Assembly: GCA_027922465.2 (NCBI GenBank)
Contig: BQMF02000418.1
Span: forward strand, 248,001-312,000
Length of the DNA stretch: 64,000 nucleotides
Reading direction: 5' to 3'
Source: Turritopsis dohrnii
Taxonomy: Eukaryota > Cnidaria > Hydrozoa > Anthoathecata > Oceaniidae
Under the pieces are notes generated by a model. The model was not told the origin of the DNA. It saw only the letters and a list, made by a program, of their open reading frames with translations, and did not search any database. Numbering within the stretch: the first letter of the stretch is position 1; every line of letters begins with the position of its first letter. Positions 33,711 to 44,960 of this stretch are shown here, one piece after another. A program made the position numbers and the translations under genes.

Positions 33711-35634
33711 TACACCGTCAAATGTAGTAACTCCAACAAATGTAGTAAATTTTCTATGACAAAGGTAGTAACTCCGACAAACGTAGTAAAAATCAACAAC
33801 AAATGTAGCTAGCAACGCTAAATGTAGTAAAACGTTGACGTCAAATGTAGTAAACCTACGACAAATGCAGTAAACGCCTTACGGTCTTCACTACGTAACT
33901 TTTCTGGGGCTATCACGTGGCCATATAATAAAACCCAAAATCAGGGGAAGGCTTATTCTCTCTGACATTAAAGTCTTCGCCAAGGAACTTTTCCAGTGCT
34001 ATCAGGTAGCTGTGACAACGAAACTAAGCCAAGTGGTTTATCTAGATATGCACTATAAGATTTCTTTGGAATGCATAACATAACTCACTAACATAAAAGG
34101 TACCAATTATGCAAACCTGTTGAAGTAAACGTAAGGCCACATCTAGATCATCTCTCACGCTCCAATGCATTTGATATTTTTACCGATGGTACTGCATTGT
34201 TTGTAATACAGTATGATTTCAAGTATTGGGACTGTTTAGTTCAAAGCAGCAAGTCAAGATTGTACACCATTTACGCATGCCTAGCGTACACGCTGAAAAC
34301 ATGTATACACAAACTTAATTCGTAATGATAATCCCTATTGTTTTCGACTGTGCATGCGCAAACTTGTTTTTTTGTTTGTTTTTTTTTTTTCATCGATACA
34401 TTCTTGTCTCCAAAAATATTATTGATTCTTCTTACAAGAATTTATAAAGTAGTGTATGTGCTGTGTACAGTGTGTCCACGAGAAAGTGGGCACCTGGTTT
34501 AAAACACAAATAACTTTTCGAATTTTCACCAATGCAATGCAATTTTTATACCGTTGGAAAGAAGAATTTACGAGCTTTCCAAAAATATAAGTTGTTATTT
34601 GTAAAAAATTTTATTTTAAAGAATAATGACTATTTTTTCTTTCGACACGGTTGTTAATTTTGTAATGATTAATAAAACAGACTTTTAACGAGCAATTAAC
34701 TCTTTGTTTCGTTGAAACAACCGCTGTTGGTGGTGTTGTGATAAGCTTGTCACGAAATAATTTGAAAAGGCACAAATGTGTTTCATTGTGTAAACTTACC
34801 TTAAGTTTTTTATTATGATTTAATAACTTTGTATTCCCAACGCCTTGCCAAAATCTTTATAAGCAAAAAAAACATTTTAAAAAGTTTTTTTAAATCTTCG
34901 TAAAAGATTTTTAGAAATGAAACTTTTATGTTTCAAGTTTCTAAAAAAAATATTTTTGCAAGTTTAAATGCAGCTTTATCACAATATTTTAATTTTTCAT
35001 GACTTTCCATATTACTCGAGTCATTAACTCCTATTCAAGCAAGCGTTAATTGATCATTATTGATTTAACTGCGTGGTTTCATGGTAAAATCGATTATAAT
35101 TGCCCCAAAATTAATTTTTCTATTAAATAGGTCATGTATTTAGAGAGAACAAAAATTTTTCTTTCTTTTGGTATAAAAACTAAAAAAACAAGCACGAAAA
35201 ACATAAGATATGCTTCTTGACAGTTAGGTGCCCACTTTCTCGTGGACACACTGTACAATATAAACCATATTCTAAATTACTAGATAGTTAGCAATAATTA
35301 TAAAAACCAATGGCCACTTGAGAGCAGTTGAAAAATTATCTAATGAAGACCTTAATGAATTATGCCACATTGGCATAATTTATCTCACATTGGCATTTTT
35401 TACTGCGCATGCGCAATTTTTGTTTTTTTCTGTATGTACACTTGACAGCCCTCATAAAGCTACTTCATGAAGACATTCATGTGTTTTGACTTATTATGAC
35501 TGATTTTGCTTGTAATAACAGTCTCTGACTGTTATTATTTCAATCTTCAATGCATTTACTACATTTTTCGTAGGTTTACTACATTTGTCGGAGTTACTAC
35601 CTTTGTCGTAGAAAAATGTAACAAATGTTCCGAT
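33711..35634. mobile_element. DNA element with ACAAATGTAGTAA arrays at both ends
   Basis: At 33711-33875 the words CAAATGTAGTAA and GACAAAGGTAGTAACTCC recur at least six times. The inverse set (TTACTACATTTG, GGAGTTACTACCTTTGTC) occurs at 35545-35615. The pair GACAAAGGTAGTAACTCCGA is identical in the two arms. Exact outer ends are uncertain. The centre holds a mariner-like element (34468-35253) and no transposase. Confidence 0.65.
34468..35253. mobile_element. Mariner-like non-autonomous element with perfect 28-bp inverted ends
   Basis: Ends CAGTGTGTCCACGAGAAAGT and its continuation GGGCACCT are repeated perfectly and inverted at 35226-35253. TA flanks both sides (34466-34467 and 35254-35255). 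TA duplication with a CAGTG start is typical of Tc1/mariner. The 786-bp body is AT-rich, with no transposase frame. The perfect ends suggest recent movement. Confidence 0.88.
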
Positions 35635-36098
35635 AAAATTACTCTAATGATTTCTTTTAAATTATGTGAACCATGTTGTCCTGAATTTTCGAAGATGTTG
35701 TCTTAATGTTAGTTAAAATTACATATAGTCATAAAATTTACCTTGTGTATATAGGAAGTGTAAAACGCCACACGGAGGTCAATCAAACAAACAAAAGAAT
35801 TCTGTTTTCATATCAATTGATTTAATTGCAGTATGTCTAATGTTATTTTTACATTTCCTTGACTTTTGTAATGATATAAGCGAAGATTGTTGATTTTCCT
35901 TGGCGATGTTTTTGCATTTCTTATTTATTGACAATTTGACATGAAAGCTTTTTGATGCTATCAAAAGTCTAGTTCAAATAGCTGCTTTAGGATTGTTCCG
36001 TTATATTATGAATCGGTTTGACTGAATACGGACTGAAGCAGATATGAAGATCTTAAGGCTGTCATTTTAACGTTACAATTGTTTATCTTCATTTAGAA
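35635..36098. other. 5' flank of the dispanin gene
   Basis: No separate feature is clear. The region just before the ATG (TTTATCTTCATTTAG at 36081-36095, then AA and ATG) looks like a splice acceptor, so a non-coding first exon probably lies further upstream. Confidence 0.4.
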
Positions 36099-37095
36099 AT
36101 GGAGCCATTACCACCATCATCAAATCAATATTCCTTCTTTCCGTGTGAAAGTCCTCTACCTTACGAAATAGGTAATCAAAGATATAATCCACCGCCACCA
36201 TATCCCGTATACTGCTCAAGCTCAAATTTTCCGACAACAGATACGGTAATTAACTATGCAAGGGAAACATTTACGACAGTCATTGCTTGAATGGTATCTC
36301 AATCAGTAATCAAAAGGTATTTTCCATTTCTAGAATCAAGAAATCGATGCTTCGATCACAATTGTTCCCGATTACACATGTTATGCTTGGTTTACCTGTT
36401 TGTTTTGTTGTTGCTCGCCACTTGGTTTATTAGCAATCAAAAAGGCGCATGAGGTATGTAATAGAAAATAATGTCACATTGGAAAATAATGCCAGCACCG
36501 GGTTTATTTTGTCTTTTTCTTTCTACATTCTACGGCTTAATTATCATTGTTAATTTATAAATCAATGTTCTTTCCTATACATACCAATAAGTAAGCAGAA
36601 ATGCTGAACCACCAATCTGTTTTTGTGAGTGTTTCGAAAATCCTTTAACTTGATAAACTTCTATGTTATAACAGCCACCTCCGCTGGCCCTTTGGTTTCC
36701 CAATATTTTCAATGGTAGTGAAAATTGGTCTGGTGAAAATCAAATTTTATTCTACAATTTTAATTCATTCGTCATTGGCGTCATTTAAAAGGCAAATAGT
36801 GGTTCACATTTTAGATGTATAACACAGTAATGTTTCCCCCAAAGAAACTGCGTAGATGCTGATGTCCTTTATAATGAAAAAGTATGTTCACTACGGATTG
36901 ATTTTGAATGACGTTTTTTTGTATTTGAAATTACAGGCTAAGAAAGCTGCAGATCCAAACCGTGCCGTAAAAGAAGCAAAGAAAGCTAAAAAATATTCAA
37001 CTATGTCGTTATGTTTTGGAATTACGATTTTTGCTATTGTTCTAACTTGTTTGACCACATATCTGGTATCAAAAGCTTTATTCGAAAGCCGATAA
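36099..37095 (+). CDS. CD225/dispanin family membrane protein (IFITM/PRRT-like)
   Basis: Three exons, all phase 0: 36099-36245 (49 codons, donor GTAATT), 36334-36453 (40 codons, acceptor TTTCTAG, donor GTATGT) and 36937-37095 (52 codons and TAA, acceptor TTACAG). The 141-residue product has a proline-rich cytosolic N-terminus (NPPPPYP). The CD225 domain follows: VPDYTCYAWFTCLFCCCSPL, a first intramembrane segment with the palmitoylation-type cysteine cluster, then GLLAIKKAHEAKKAADPNRA in the conserved loop. A second hydrophobic helix, LCFGITIFAIVLTCLTTYLV, ends the protein. Dispanins are small re-entrant/transmembrane proteins that affect membrane properties and trafficking; vertebrate IFITMs restrict virus entry, but this branch's role is not established. 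The acidic/basic repeated AKKA spacing around the exon 2/3 junction confirms the splice. Confidence 0.92.
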
Positions 37096-37120
37096 ACTGA
37101 TGTTTTGCTTAATCTATGCG

Positions 37121-37380
37121 TTAGTATACATCAGTATGTGATCTAGCCGTACCCGACAGTATACATGTCGTATATGTACTTTTTAAGCACGACAGTATAC
37201 GACCGTCGCATACCCAATGTATACAACTAGCGTATTTGGTGCCATACGGCTGTATACTTTTGGATTCCATCGCGCACTCAGTACATACTTCTATGGTATA
37301 CTTCGTTATACGCATATAATATTGTCGGATTCTGGATGGGTATAGTATCGTATACGTGAAGCGTATATCGTAGCTATATA
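37121..37380. repeat. Array of GTATAC palindromes directly after the dispanin stop
   Basis: The palindromic hexamer GTATAC occurs seven times in about 260 bp, with further TATACG/CGTATA variants. It starts about 30 bp after the dispanin stop and ends at a CCGTGTGGAATT word. The stretch has more CG dinucleotides than its surroundings. The layout resembles the subterminal palindrome arrays at 11.2, 15.1 and 58.5 kb, so it may be one end of a transposon. Confidence 0.6.
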
Positions 37381-39082
37381 TTCTCCGTGTGGAATTTGCT
37401 CTTAGAACACTGGTGTAACAAATTTCTTTTCTTTCAACAAACACATTCATTTCCCAGAAATATGTATTTATTTCCTGCATTATTTTGTAATTTTTAATAT
37501 ATAAATTCAACTATATATAAATAAACAAACATAAACTATATAATAATATAATTGATCAAGTTTAGCCTCGTTTCTATGTTTTTCATCTTTTTTCTAATTT
37601 CATATTGTTTTCAGTAAGTAATAGTTACTCGTTCTTTCAGTTCCTAGTGGAATAATTAGAAGTAATTAAGAGTTTAAAAAAGAGGCGAAACTAAGAGGCC
37701 AGGCTATAACACGGCGTTTAAACAGAAATTCGGGAAAGGTCTATTGGTGAAATAGAAACACGCCATGATAGAAAGTTCTTGGAAAATAGACTGTATTGAC
37801 TAAAACATAGAGAGTTTTGTGTTTAAACTTTGAACTGGAATAATAATGTCTAATCTTTTCTTCTTCCAAATTTTTCTTGGTAACAGTCATTAATGAATTA
37901 TGGCTTTATTAATGTCACCGGCACTTTGCTACTTGGCCCACGTGATGTATGCTCCCCTTATATATATATATGTTACATTCCGAGCACGATCACTTTCCCG
38001 ACATAAATTCTGTGACCGCGTCGACTCTCCACAAAACCGATCGTTTAACTTTGTTTCCATATTCATCCTCTTCGCTGTCGCTCATTAATTCGGCAGGTGT
38101 ATGGCTCCACACTTCCGAATCGCCAAATTTGCTACGTGCATTTTTCAACTAACAAATAATGTTAAAAAGAAAAAATATTATTAAGCCTTTTTCGTGTAAA
38201 CCACTAAAGAGAAAGGTTGTAATAGTAAAACATTTATTTACTAGCATGTAGCTTTAGCTAAAAAATGCCCCCGTGCTCAAGCATTCCAATGTGTACACAC
38301 AGCAAGCTATACATTGCAAGCTATACAACGGAAACAAAAACAAATTTTTGTCCGAAAACTCAAAAAAATTCAGATGAATGTTTTTGCAAATCTTTACACA
38401 GAAACAAATATATACATTTAAACTTTTGTTAACATTGTATAAACTAAACACAATAAAAACAAGAAGAATTGTGAGCATGATCATTTCGAAATGGGAGATC
38501 AGATTTGAAAACTCTTTGACGGATGGTCTTCACGGTTTTTCACTTACGTTGTAATTGAGTTTAACTTTCTTTAGGATAACTTTTTTTTTATTGATGCTAA
38601 TATACCTTTCAAAAAGTGTTATAAAGGCTTAACAAGTAATATCACAAAAGTATTTGCTACAAACAAAAGAAATGTGTGAACTGAAACCATGGATACGTAT
38701 TTTATAATCAAAACAAGATTTGTTAAAGAAATTCTGTAAGAGCCAAAAGACAAAAAAACAAACTTTTTTAAAAAAAAAAAAATCAAAGAAAAAAATCCAT
38801 TAGAAATCTGCGTTTTAAACTTTGATTCAAAACAAAAAGTAGCCAACGTTTATAAAAAAAACAACAAGAAAATGTAAAAAGATTTTACTGATCATGATCA
38901 CACACTAAGTATGATTAGGTTTGGCGCGAGGAGGACAGTTAAAATAGAAAAACACGAAGAAAGACAATTTGTAATATAGCTTTCTTGCATACACAGAAAT
39001 CCAATTAAAATCTTTGCCAAAAATTAGTGCGTTGAACAAAGTTTATTGAATGAAATATTTAGAGCTAAAACATATATATAGA
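37381..39082. other. AT-rich stretch without confident genes
   Basis: Nothing recognisable. The open frames present are poly-T or poly-A derived. Confidence 0.4.
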
Positions 39083-40437
39083 GTGCCTGCTCCCCTTACC
39101 GCTAACTTTAATTATAATGTTGCAAAATTCGTCAATGCAAACGTAAAAACACAGTTAAATGGATTTAGCACCACAATTGGTCATTCTAGATACTAAATCA
39201 ACAAGAACAAACAAGGAGAATAAGATTGATAACAAATACTGTAATCGTAAACATCATCGGGGTGATGTTCCTCTTTCCGCTAACTTGTTCCTCTTTCCGC
39301 TAACTAATTTCACGTTCGTCAAAAGTGATGCAAATAACAAAATTTTATGGAGTTTAGTGTTCATAATAACAGTTTAATCCCTTTTCTCTCAATTTAAGTG
39401 CTTTCCTCCTTTGCTTCTGCAGATATAAGACAACCACAGGCTTAATAAAAATGCATGCCTTTACTGTTTACAAATCGAAGGCGGCCATATTTTTATGAGC
39501 GAAGTTTTTTTAGAAAACAATAGTGCCGTCTCGACAAGTCAACTTTTGATCGCAAAAATCTAGACACGTGATGGGAATTGCCCTATTGTGAGCCTAGAAT
39601 AATTATACAGTAAACACAGACATCGTTAATTTTGTTAAAAGCATGAACGGCGAATGTAATTATCAACATGTATTGAATTATTTTTTACACTCGCAACATC
39701 AATTGTTTCTACACTTGTGGTGGAGATTTTCAACATGCGGAAGATACACGCTAGAATGATCCTATAGAATTCAACGCAGTTGCAATTGCTAAAAAGCGTT
39801 AACGCAATAAAAATTTTTTAATGACAGTTGGTCCTTTGGGTGAAAAGGTCTACGAAACAAGTTTCACGTTTTCTTGAACGATAAATCTATGGGTGATATT
39901 ATCAACGTGGGATTTCACGCTAATTGAATGTCTGTAAAAAAAATTTAACTGATTGAATAATCAAGCTGAAATCAGTGCTAACAAGAACAAATTTTGTTGC
40001 TATAGCGGAGAAAGGACACGTGGTTACAGAATTACCTTGCTGTAAATTTTAGATGATTTGCTCGCGTATACGATATATACAAGAAAACTGTTTGTGTGGA
40101 TAAAATCTCAGATGTTGATAGCATTCAAGACAGCAGAGGAATAACAAGGAATCGATATGCTCCGTTATTTATGACACTGAATTTTGAAGCATTTATTTTT
40201 CGAGGAAGCCATTTTTAATATTTTTTTCACAATGATCGCGACCCGGTGTTAGACTTTACTCTATTAATCAGTAAGTATTTGGCAATTCACTTTGAAACTT
40301 TCCATAACGATGGCTGAATGAATATACTTTTAGATAATAATTAGTTTGGTTTGATTTGTTGTCTTTAAATGAAGTAAATAAACCATCAAACTCAAAGTTA
40401 GCGGCAAGCGGCACATAGCGGTAAGGGGAGCAGGCAC
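39083..40437. mobile_element. DNA element with GTGCCTGCTCCCCTTACCGC ends
   Basis: The left end GTGCCTGCTCCCCTTACCGC (39083) is repeated inverted at the right end (ending 40437). The words CTTTCCGCTAACTTG and CGCTAACTTT recur inside both arms. It is 1355 bp with no transposase. Flanks show no clear duplication. Confidence 0.75.
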
Positions 40438-40839
40438 TACAAAAATAATGATAAATTTCAGATTTCAAGCTGTGCTTCAAAATCCTTGTCGTTCACTTCA
40501 CTAAAACAACACAAAAGTAACACGAAAAATGTCCAAGCAATTTTAGCATACGATCTTCCTAAATAACATAGTATAATACAATAATAAATTAGGAAAGAGA
40601 TACGAAAAAACATTCTGTCTCTCCCACTTACAGTACCATGCTTTGAAGCGGAAAAAAAGCAAAGTCAGCTAATAATTGTATTCCACCGTGTAACGTGAAC
40701 ACGAAAGTTGGAGGATGAAGACGATGATGATGATGAACAAAATCGGAAACTGACATTCCCCTATCTCGTGAAACTACTATGCCTCCTCGCTCGCTTACGC
40801 TCGCTGCGGGGGCAATTATTTATTTTTCTTTATTTAAAG

Positions 40840-41556
40840 CATGGAGGTATAAAACAGAAGGAGAACGAACTCTTATTTTTCTATTATTCAGATAATGACT
40901 ATTCTATTCATTGCGGTATCACTTTGATGTCATCCGTGATGCGCTTTCGGCTGGTTGTCGGTGAAACGAATACTTTTTTAAAAATTAACGACAATTTAAA
41001 AACCAAATATCATCCATTATAACAACGGATCAACTTGCTGCATAGTGACAAGCAGATTATTAAACCTAAAGCTTCCTTGAGAAAGAAATGAAAATCTATG
41101 TTTTTATACAGAGTTGAAGATATCGCGTAATTCATGTATAAGTTCCAATCTACATATCTTCTGACATAAATGCGCCTCGATAGTGCCGCGGTACGTGCAA
41201 AAACTTAGGATTATTCTCTCTTCAAAAACTGAAGCTCAGCGAAACTGCTTGAGGGGATCACGAGATATATAGACCTAAAGTTGCAATGTTTTCGTTGCAT
41301 ATTTGTGACGTTTTTGCATAATTCTCCCAATTCCTACAGATTATGCATGCTAAGAACTTTACCCTAACGATCTTTAATCACATTGGAGAATTGATATGAA
41401 CGAAATTTTCACGCAAGAACGCCAAAATTATAAAAATTATGCAAGATGATAGCAATTATATGTTATTACACACTGAGGACTTAAACAATGCAGCGCATCA
41501 CGGATAGTACAATAGCAGATTTTGAGTTCGTTCTCCTTCTGTTTTATACCTCCATG
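40840..41556. mobile_element. DNA element with TTTAAAG target duplication
   Basis: Starts CATGGAGGTATAAAACAGAA at 40840 and ends in the inverse TTCTGTTTTATACCTCCATG at 41556. TTTAAAG is present on both outer sides (40833-40839 and 41557-41563). The arms stay similar for about 100 bp, including GTGATGCGC/GCGCATCAC. A 7-8 bp duplication fits hAT-type elements. No transposase remains. Confidence 0.82.
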
Positions 41557-41579
41557 TTTAAAGTCGATACAATTGTTTA

Positions 41580-42992
41580 GTAAATAAAATCCAATAAATC
41601 AAAATAAAAAGTTAGCCTAATGGCTAATTTAAATCGACTATCATAAAAACTTAAAAACACATTAAAAAATACTAGTTTACGTAACCTAGTCTATATATGT
41701 ATGTGGAACAGAGACGGCAGTTGCACTGTATATGTGGGATGCTATCAAGTTCTCGTTGGAAAAGAGGCAAAGACGGAGCATTTCGACACGAGTTAGGAAG
41801 ATTCTCCCATAACATTGCTGCAATGTAAGAAACAGTTTGTAAACCGTGTATTGATGTACGAATTTTATGCCGTTTTAGGGGATTTGACGACCGTAAATTA
41901 TATATTGTGTCTTTAAATACAAAAACATCATTCATGTAGGAGGAATTCAGGCCATGTTTGGTCTTAAAGACCTCCTTCAGTAATAACCTGCAAAATTTGT
42001 CATGAATGCTGAATTTGTTATTTCCTTTAGATGTATCACATAAAAGCCTATCTGCCCGGTCATGAATGGTATCAATTTTATGCAATAAGCATCTATTTGA
42101 AAAACCCCATATAAGTGGGCAATAATTGAAATTACTAAAAATAAATGAATTGGAAATAATACGACGTTTATATGGACATAAATAGGGTGATAAACGTTTC
42201 AGTGCATTGATCTTGGCATTAGCCCTCTTGCATAGAGGGCGCACATGCTCATTGAAAGAAAGCTGATTGTCAAGAACAATGCCTAACAACTTTACATGTT
42301 GTGACTCCTTCACAATAATATTTCCCAGATTCAATGTAAATATATCTACATTCTTTGATTTTCCAAGGATGAGCAGTTTACATTTATCAGCATTTAACTG
42401 AAGCCCATTGTTGGAAAACCAAGTACTGACTGTTGAGAACGATTTTTCCAAATGAAACTTAATGTCTTCAAATTTCTTTCCGGATGTATAGAGTGTGTTA
42501 TCATCTGCGAAGTTGCATATGCGAACACCAGTTCTCTCATTAAAAATAAACATAAGATCGTTGATAAAAATATTAAATAATAAGGGCCCAAGAATTGATC
42601 CTTGTGGTACACCACTAATAATCTCAAGCCACATGCTATAAAAACCATTGATTCCCACTCTTTGAGATCTACCACTGAGATAACTTTTTATCAGACAGAG
42701 AGCCTTCTTAGAAAAACCATAAGCATGTAGTTTCGCTATTAATAGATTATGATCAATGCAGTCAAATGCCTTACTCAAATCCATTAATAACGCTCCTACA
42801 GCATTTTTTTTGTCGAGATCTTTATGCCACGATTCCAGCATGTGGAATAAAACATGTTGGCTGCTATACCCCTTGCGAAAACCCGATAACAGAGGAGAGA
42901 GTTTACCATCCATAAAACTACGTATTTGATCATATAATATACGTTCAAATATTTTAGATGCGCTACTCAATTTACTGACAGGCCTATAGACA
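41580..42992 (-). mobile_element. 5'-truncated LINE (jockey/CR1-like reverse transcriptase), locus B
   Basis: A minus-strand frame of 432 codons (42970-41672) covers RT motifs: YRPVSKLSSASKIFERI, FRKGYSSQHVLFHML, ALLMDLSKAFDCIDHNLLI, ISGVPQGSILGPLLFNIFIND, ICNFADDNTLYTS (catalytic DD) and LLGIVLDNQLSFNEHV. The C-terminal region ends CNCRLCSTYIYRLGYVN. Unlike locus A the remaining frame is unbroken, but the 5' portion (endonuclease and RT fingers) is missing, so it cannot move itself. The coding frame reads back a few codons before the first Met. The 3' end is near 41580 with an A/T-rich tail. Copy B of the CGGTAGCAGC element abuts its 5' side. Confidence 0.92.
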
Positions 42993-42996
42993 GGCC

Positions 42997-43741
42997 TTTA
43001 ACAAGAGCCAGATGGCGCAAAACGGTAGCAGCAATTGTACTTAAAGTTATCAAAGGTTACTACAAAGTTCTTTGAGGCTTGTGTTTTTTTTATATCTCAC
43101 TGGTGGAAAACAGGCATAAACGATAAATTTGTTAAAATTATTAGTTAGTGTAAAAAGGGTCTAATCATAAACCACCAGAAATTAATTGATTAAAGACAAA
43201 AGAATTATACATGCATGAGCTGTATATGATTTTTTTATAAGAAAATTTTTTGTAAGACTATGTGTAGAAAAAAACACGCGTTTCGTAAAAAAAAATGTAA
43301 TGTTTTTAATTATGAAACCAAAAATGAATTCAAACAAATAACTGCCTTTTCGAACTAGATCTTTGAAAGCCTTAATACAGAAACATAGTGTATAGTTAGC
43401 TAACAACTGAGGCAATAATAAATTTTGAACTGATAAGCTTTACTAACAAGAAAAGCAACATATCAAGTATTTTCAGTTAGCGCAATGAACTAAAAGTCCC
43501 ATTTTTATGTAGGCCTATTTGATAAGAATTCATTCTTTCATGGTTTAAGCTACAAAATATCAGATTATGTACTTTTGAAACAAAACGCAATCTAATGTTT
43601 GTTATAGAAAAGCTTCCAAAATTCGAAGGCTGCGTTCCTTCATTAGAACTTACATTGCGTTATTAGTAGAGTCACGCAGACTCTAAATCGCAGACTAATT
43701 GCCATTTCGGCCGGAGTAGTAGGAGGAGGAGGTATAAAATT
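42997..43741 (-). mobile_element. CGGTAGCAGC element, copy B
   Basis: Reverse-orientation relative of 31137-31932: it shares GGCCGAAATGGCAATT, TTTAGAGTCTGCG, AAGGAACGCAG and the end CTGCTACCGTTTTGCGCCAT. The first 70 bp are replaced by a CTCCTCCTCCTACTACTCC run at 43741, so this copy lacks its left terminus. Both copies share the CTCTTGTTAAA word after the inverted end, after which they diverge. Confidence 0.7.
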
Positions 43742-43915
43742 AGATCGTAGTCAAAATTGACATAGCGAGGAAGCGGTCGTGATGTTGAGGCAAAGAGGGA
43801 GGAGGCGATCGTAGTGCCGTGGTGTCATAACGTCGAGGAGCCGACCGAGATATCGAGGCCGCGGTCTCAGGTTCGGGGGTTTGGGGGCTTGGTTACACTG
43901 ACCATACTACAAAAA
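43742..43915. other. Locally GC-rich, CG-dinucleotide-rich stretch
   Basis: About 170 bp stand out as GC-rich, with imperfect repeats of a CGAGGAG-CGATCG-TGTCG type and a G-run near the end. No open frame or terminus was recognised. It may be a degenerate tandem array. Confidence 0.45.
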
Positions 43916-44583
43916 TGAGATCTTCCAATAAATTAAATTTGGCAAAATAATCCAGCGAAGAAGGAACTTGGTTGTATGCTAACAACAAAACAAGAGGCCA
44001 TGAGGCCTGAAGGTCAGCGCCTTCAGCAAAGTTGAAAAATGTTGGGGTGCAAAACAAAATCTAAAACGTTTTGGTCTAGGAAGGTCAAAATAGCAATTTC
44101 TGAGTGATAACTAAAGTGACAGCGATTAATGGAGATATTGAGTTAAAAAACAAAGCAGACAGTACCCCCAAAATTAAGTGCATATACCAGTATCATTGAA
44201 ACAAAACTTAATCCAACAAAATCTTTATACATATATCATGGAATCATTCAAATATTTTTAATGCCTTATTTGCACCTGGGTAGGCATGACATTAATTTTA
44301 TACATAAAAAAGACTTTCATGTACAGTTTTATTCACTCTATCTAATCTTTTCCAGTTATACAAAATATGATTGTCTGAGAATTGAATGGAATGGAAATCT
44401 GATTTCGAATTAACAAGTTTAAAAAAGCTTACGATATACTTCACAAAATTTCATGCAGACCTTGATTCTCTTAATCAAAAAGAGTTCAAAAACAAACTTC
44501 TCTCTGCACAGATGAATTCCAAACAGGAATGACTGTTATTAAAAATAAGTGACAATAATAAAAAATACTGACAATACAAATAC

Positions 44584-44960
44584 ATATGTTTAAAGAGGTT
44601 CAATCTTTTTGCAAATGCTTTTGTTTCAATGTCGATTTCTTTTTTTACTGACACGTCGGCTTTTTGGTATGATTTTGTGATGTTGTCATGTAATAATTTT
44701 TTGTAATCATCACTTTTCATTTCGTAGATGTTGTTGGATTTATCAGCAAATAATACCAACATATTCTTTGATGATTTAATGCTGTTTACGTCGACATTCA
44801 AATTCAGTAAGAATCTGTTGGGGTGTTCATGGAACTTTATGTCTCTAACCATTTCGTACAAATTGTTCTCAAAACCCACAAGTAGTTCATGTTGTGGTGG
44901 TGTAACACATGTTTTGAAACCAAATGTTTCTCTGGTGTCGTCATTGTTGTCAACATCATT
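44584..44960 (-). pseudogene. Fragment of a mobile-element polyprotein (reverse-transcriptase upstream region)
   Basis: A minus-strand frame reads ETFGFKTCVTPPQHELLVG, then FENNLYEMVRDIKFHEHPNR, then LVLFADKSNNIYEMKSDDYK, then LLHDNITKSYQKADVSVKKE, then TKAFAKRLNL. From memory, this order (an F-E-x-x-L-Y segment, an ADK-x-x-N-x-Y-E segment, then L-L-x-x-N-I-T-x-x-Y) belongs to the region just upstream of the reverse transcriptase in a widespread invertebrate element family. The typical continuation is absent: after KRLNLF the frame becomes unrelated hydrophobic sequence. I treat it as a 5' fragment of a dead element. No exact family name is offered. Confidence 0.5.
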
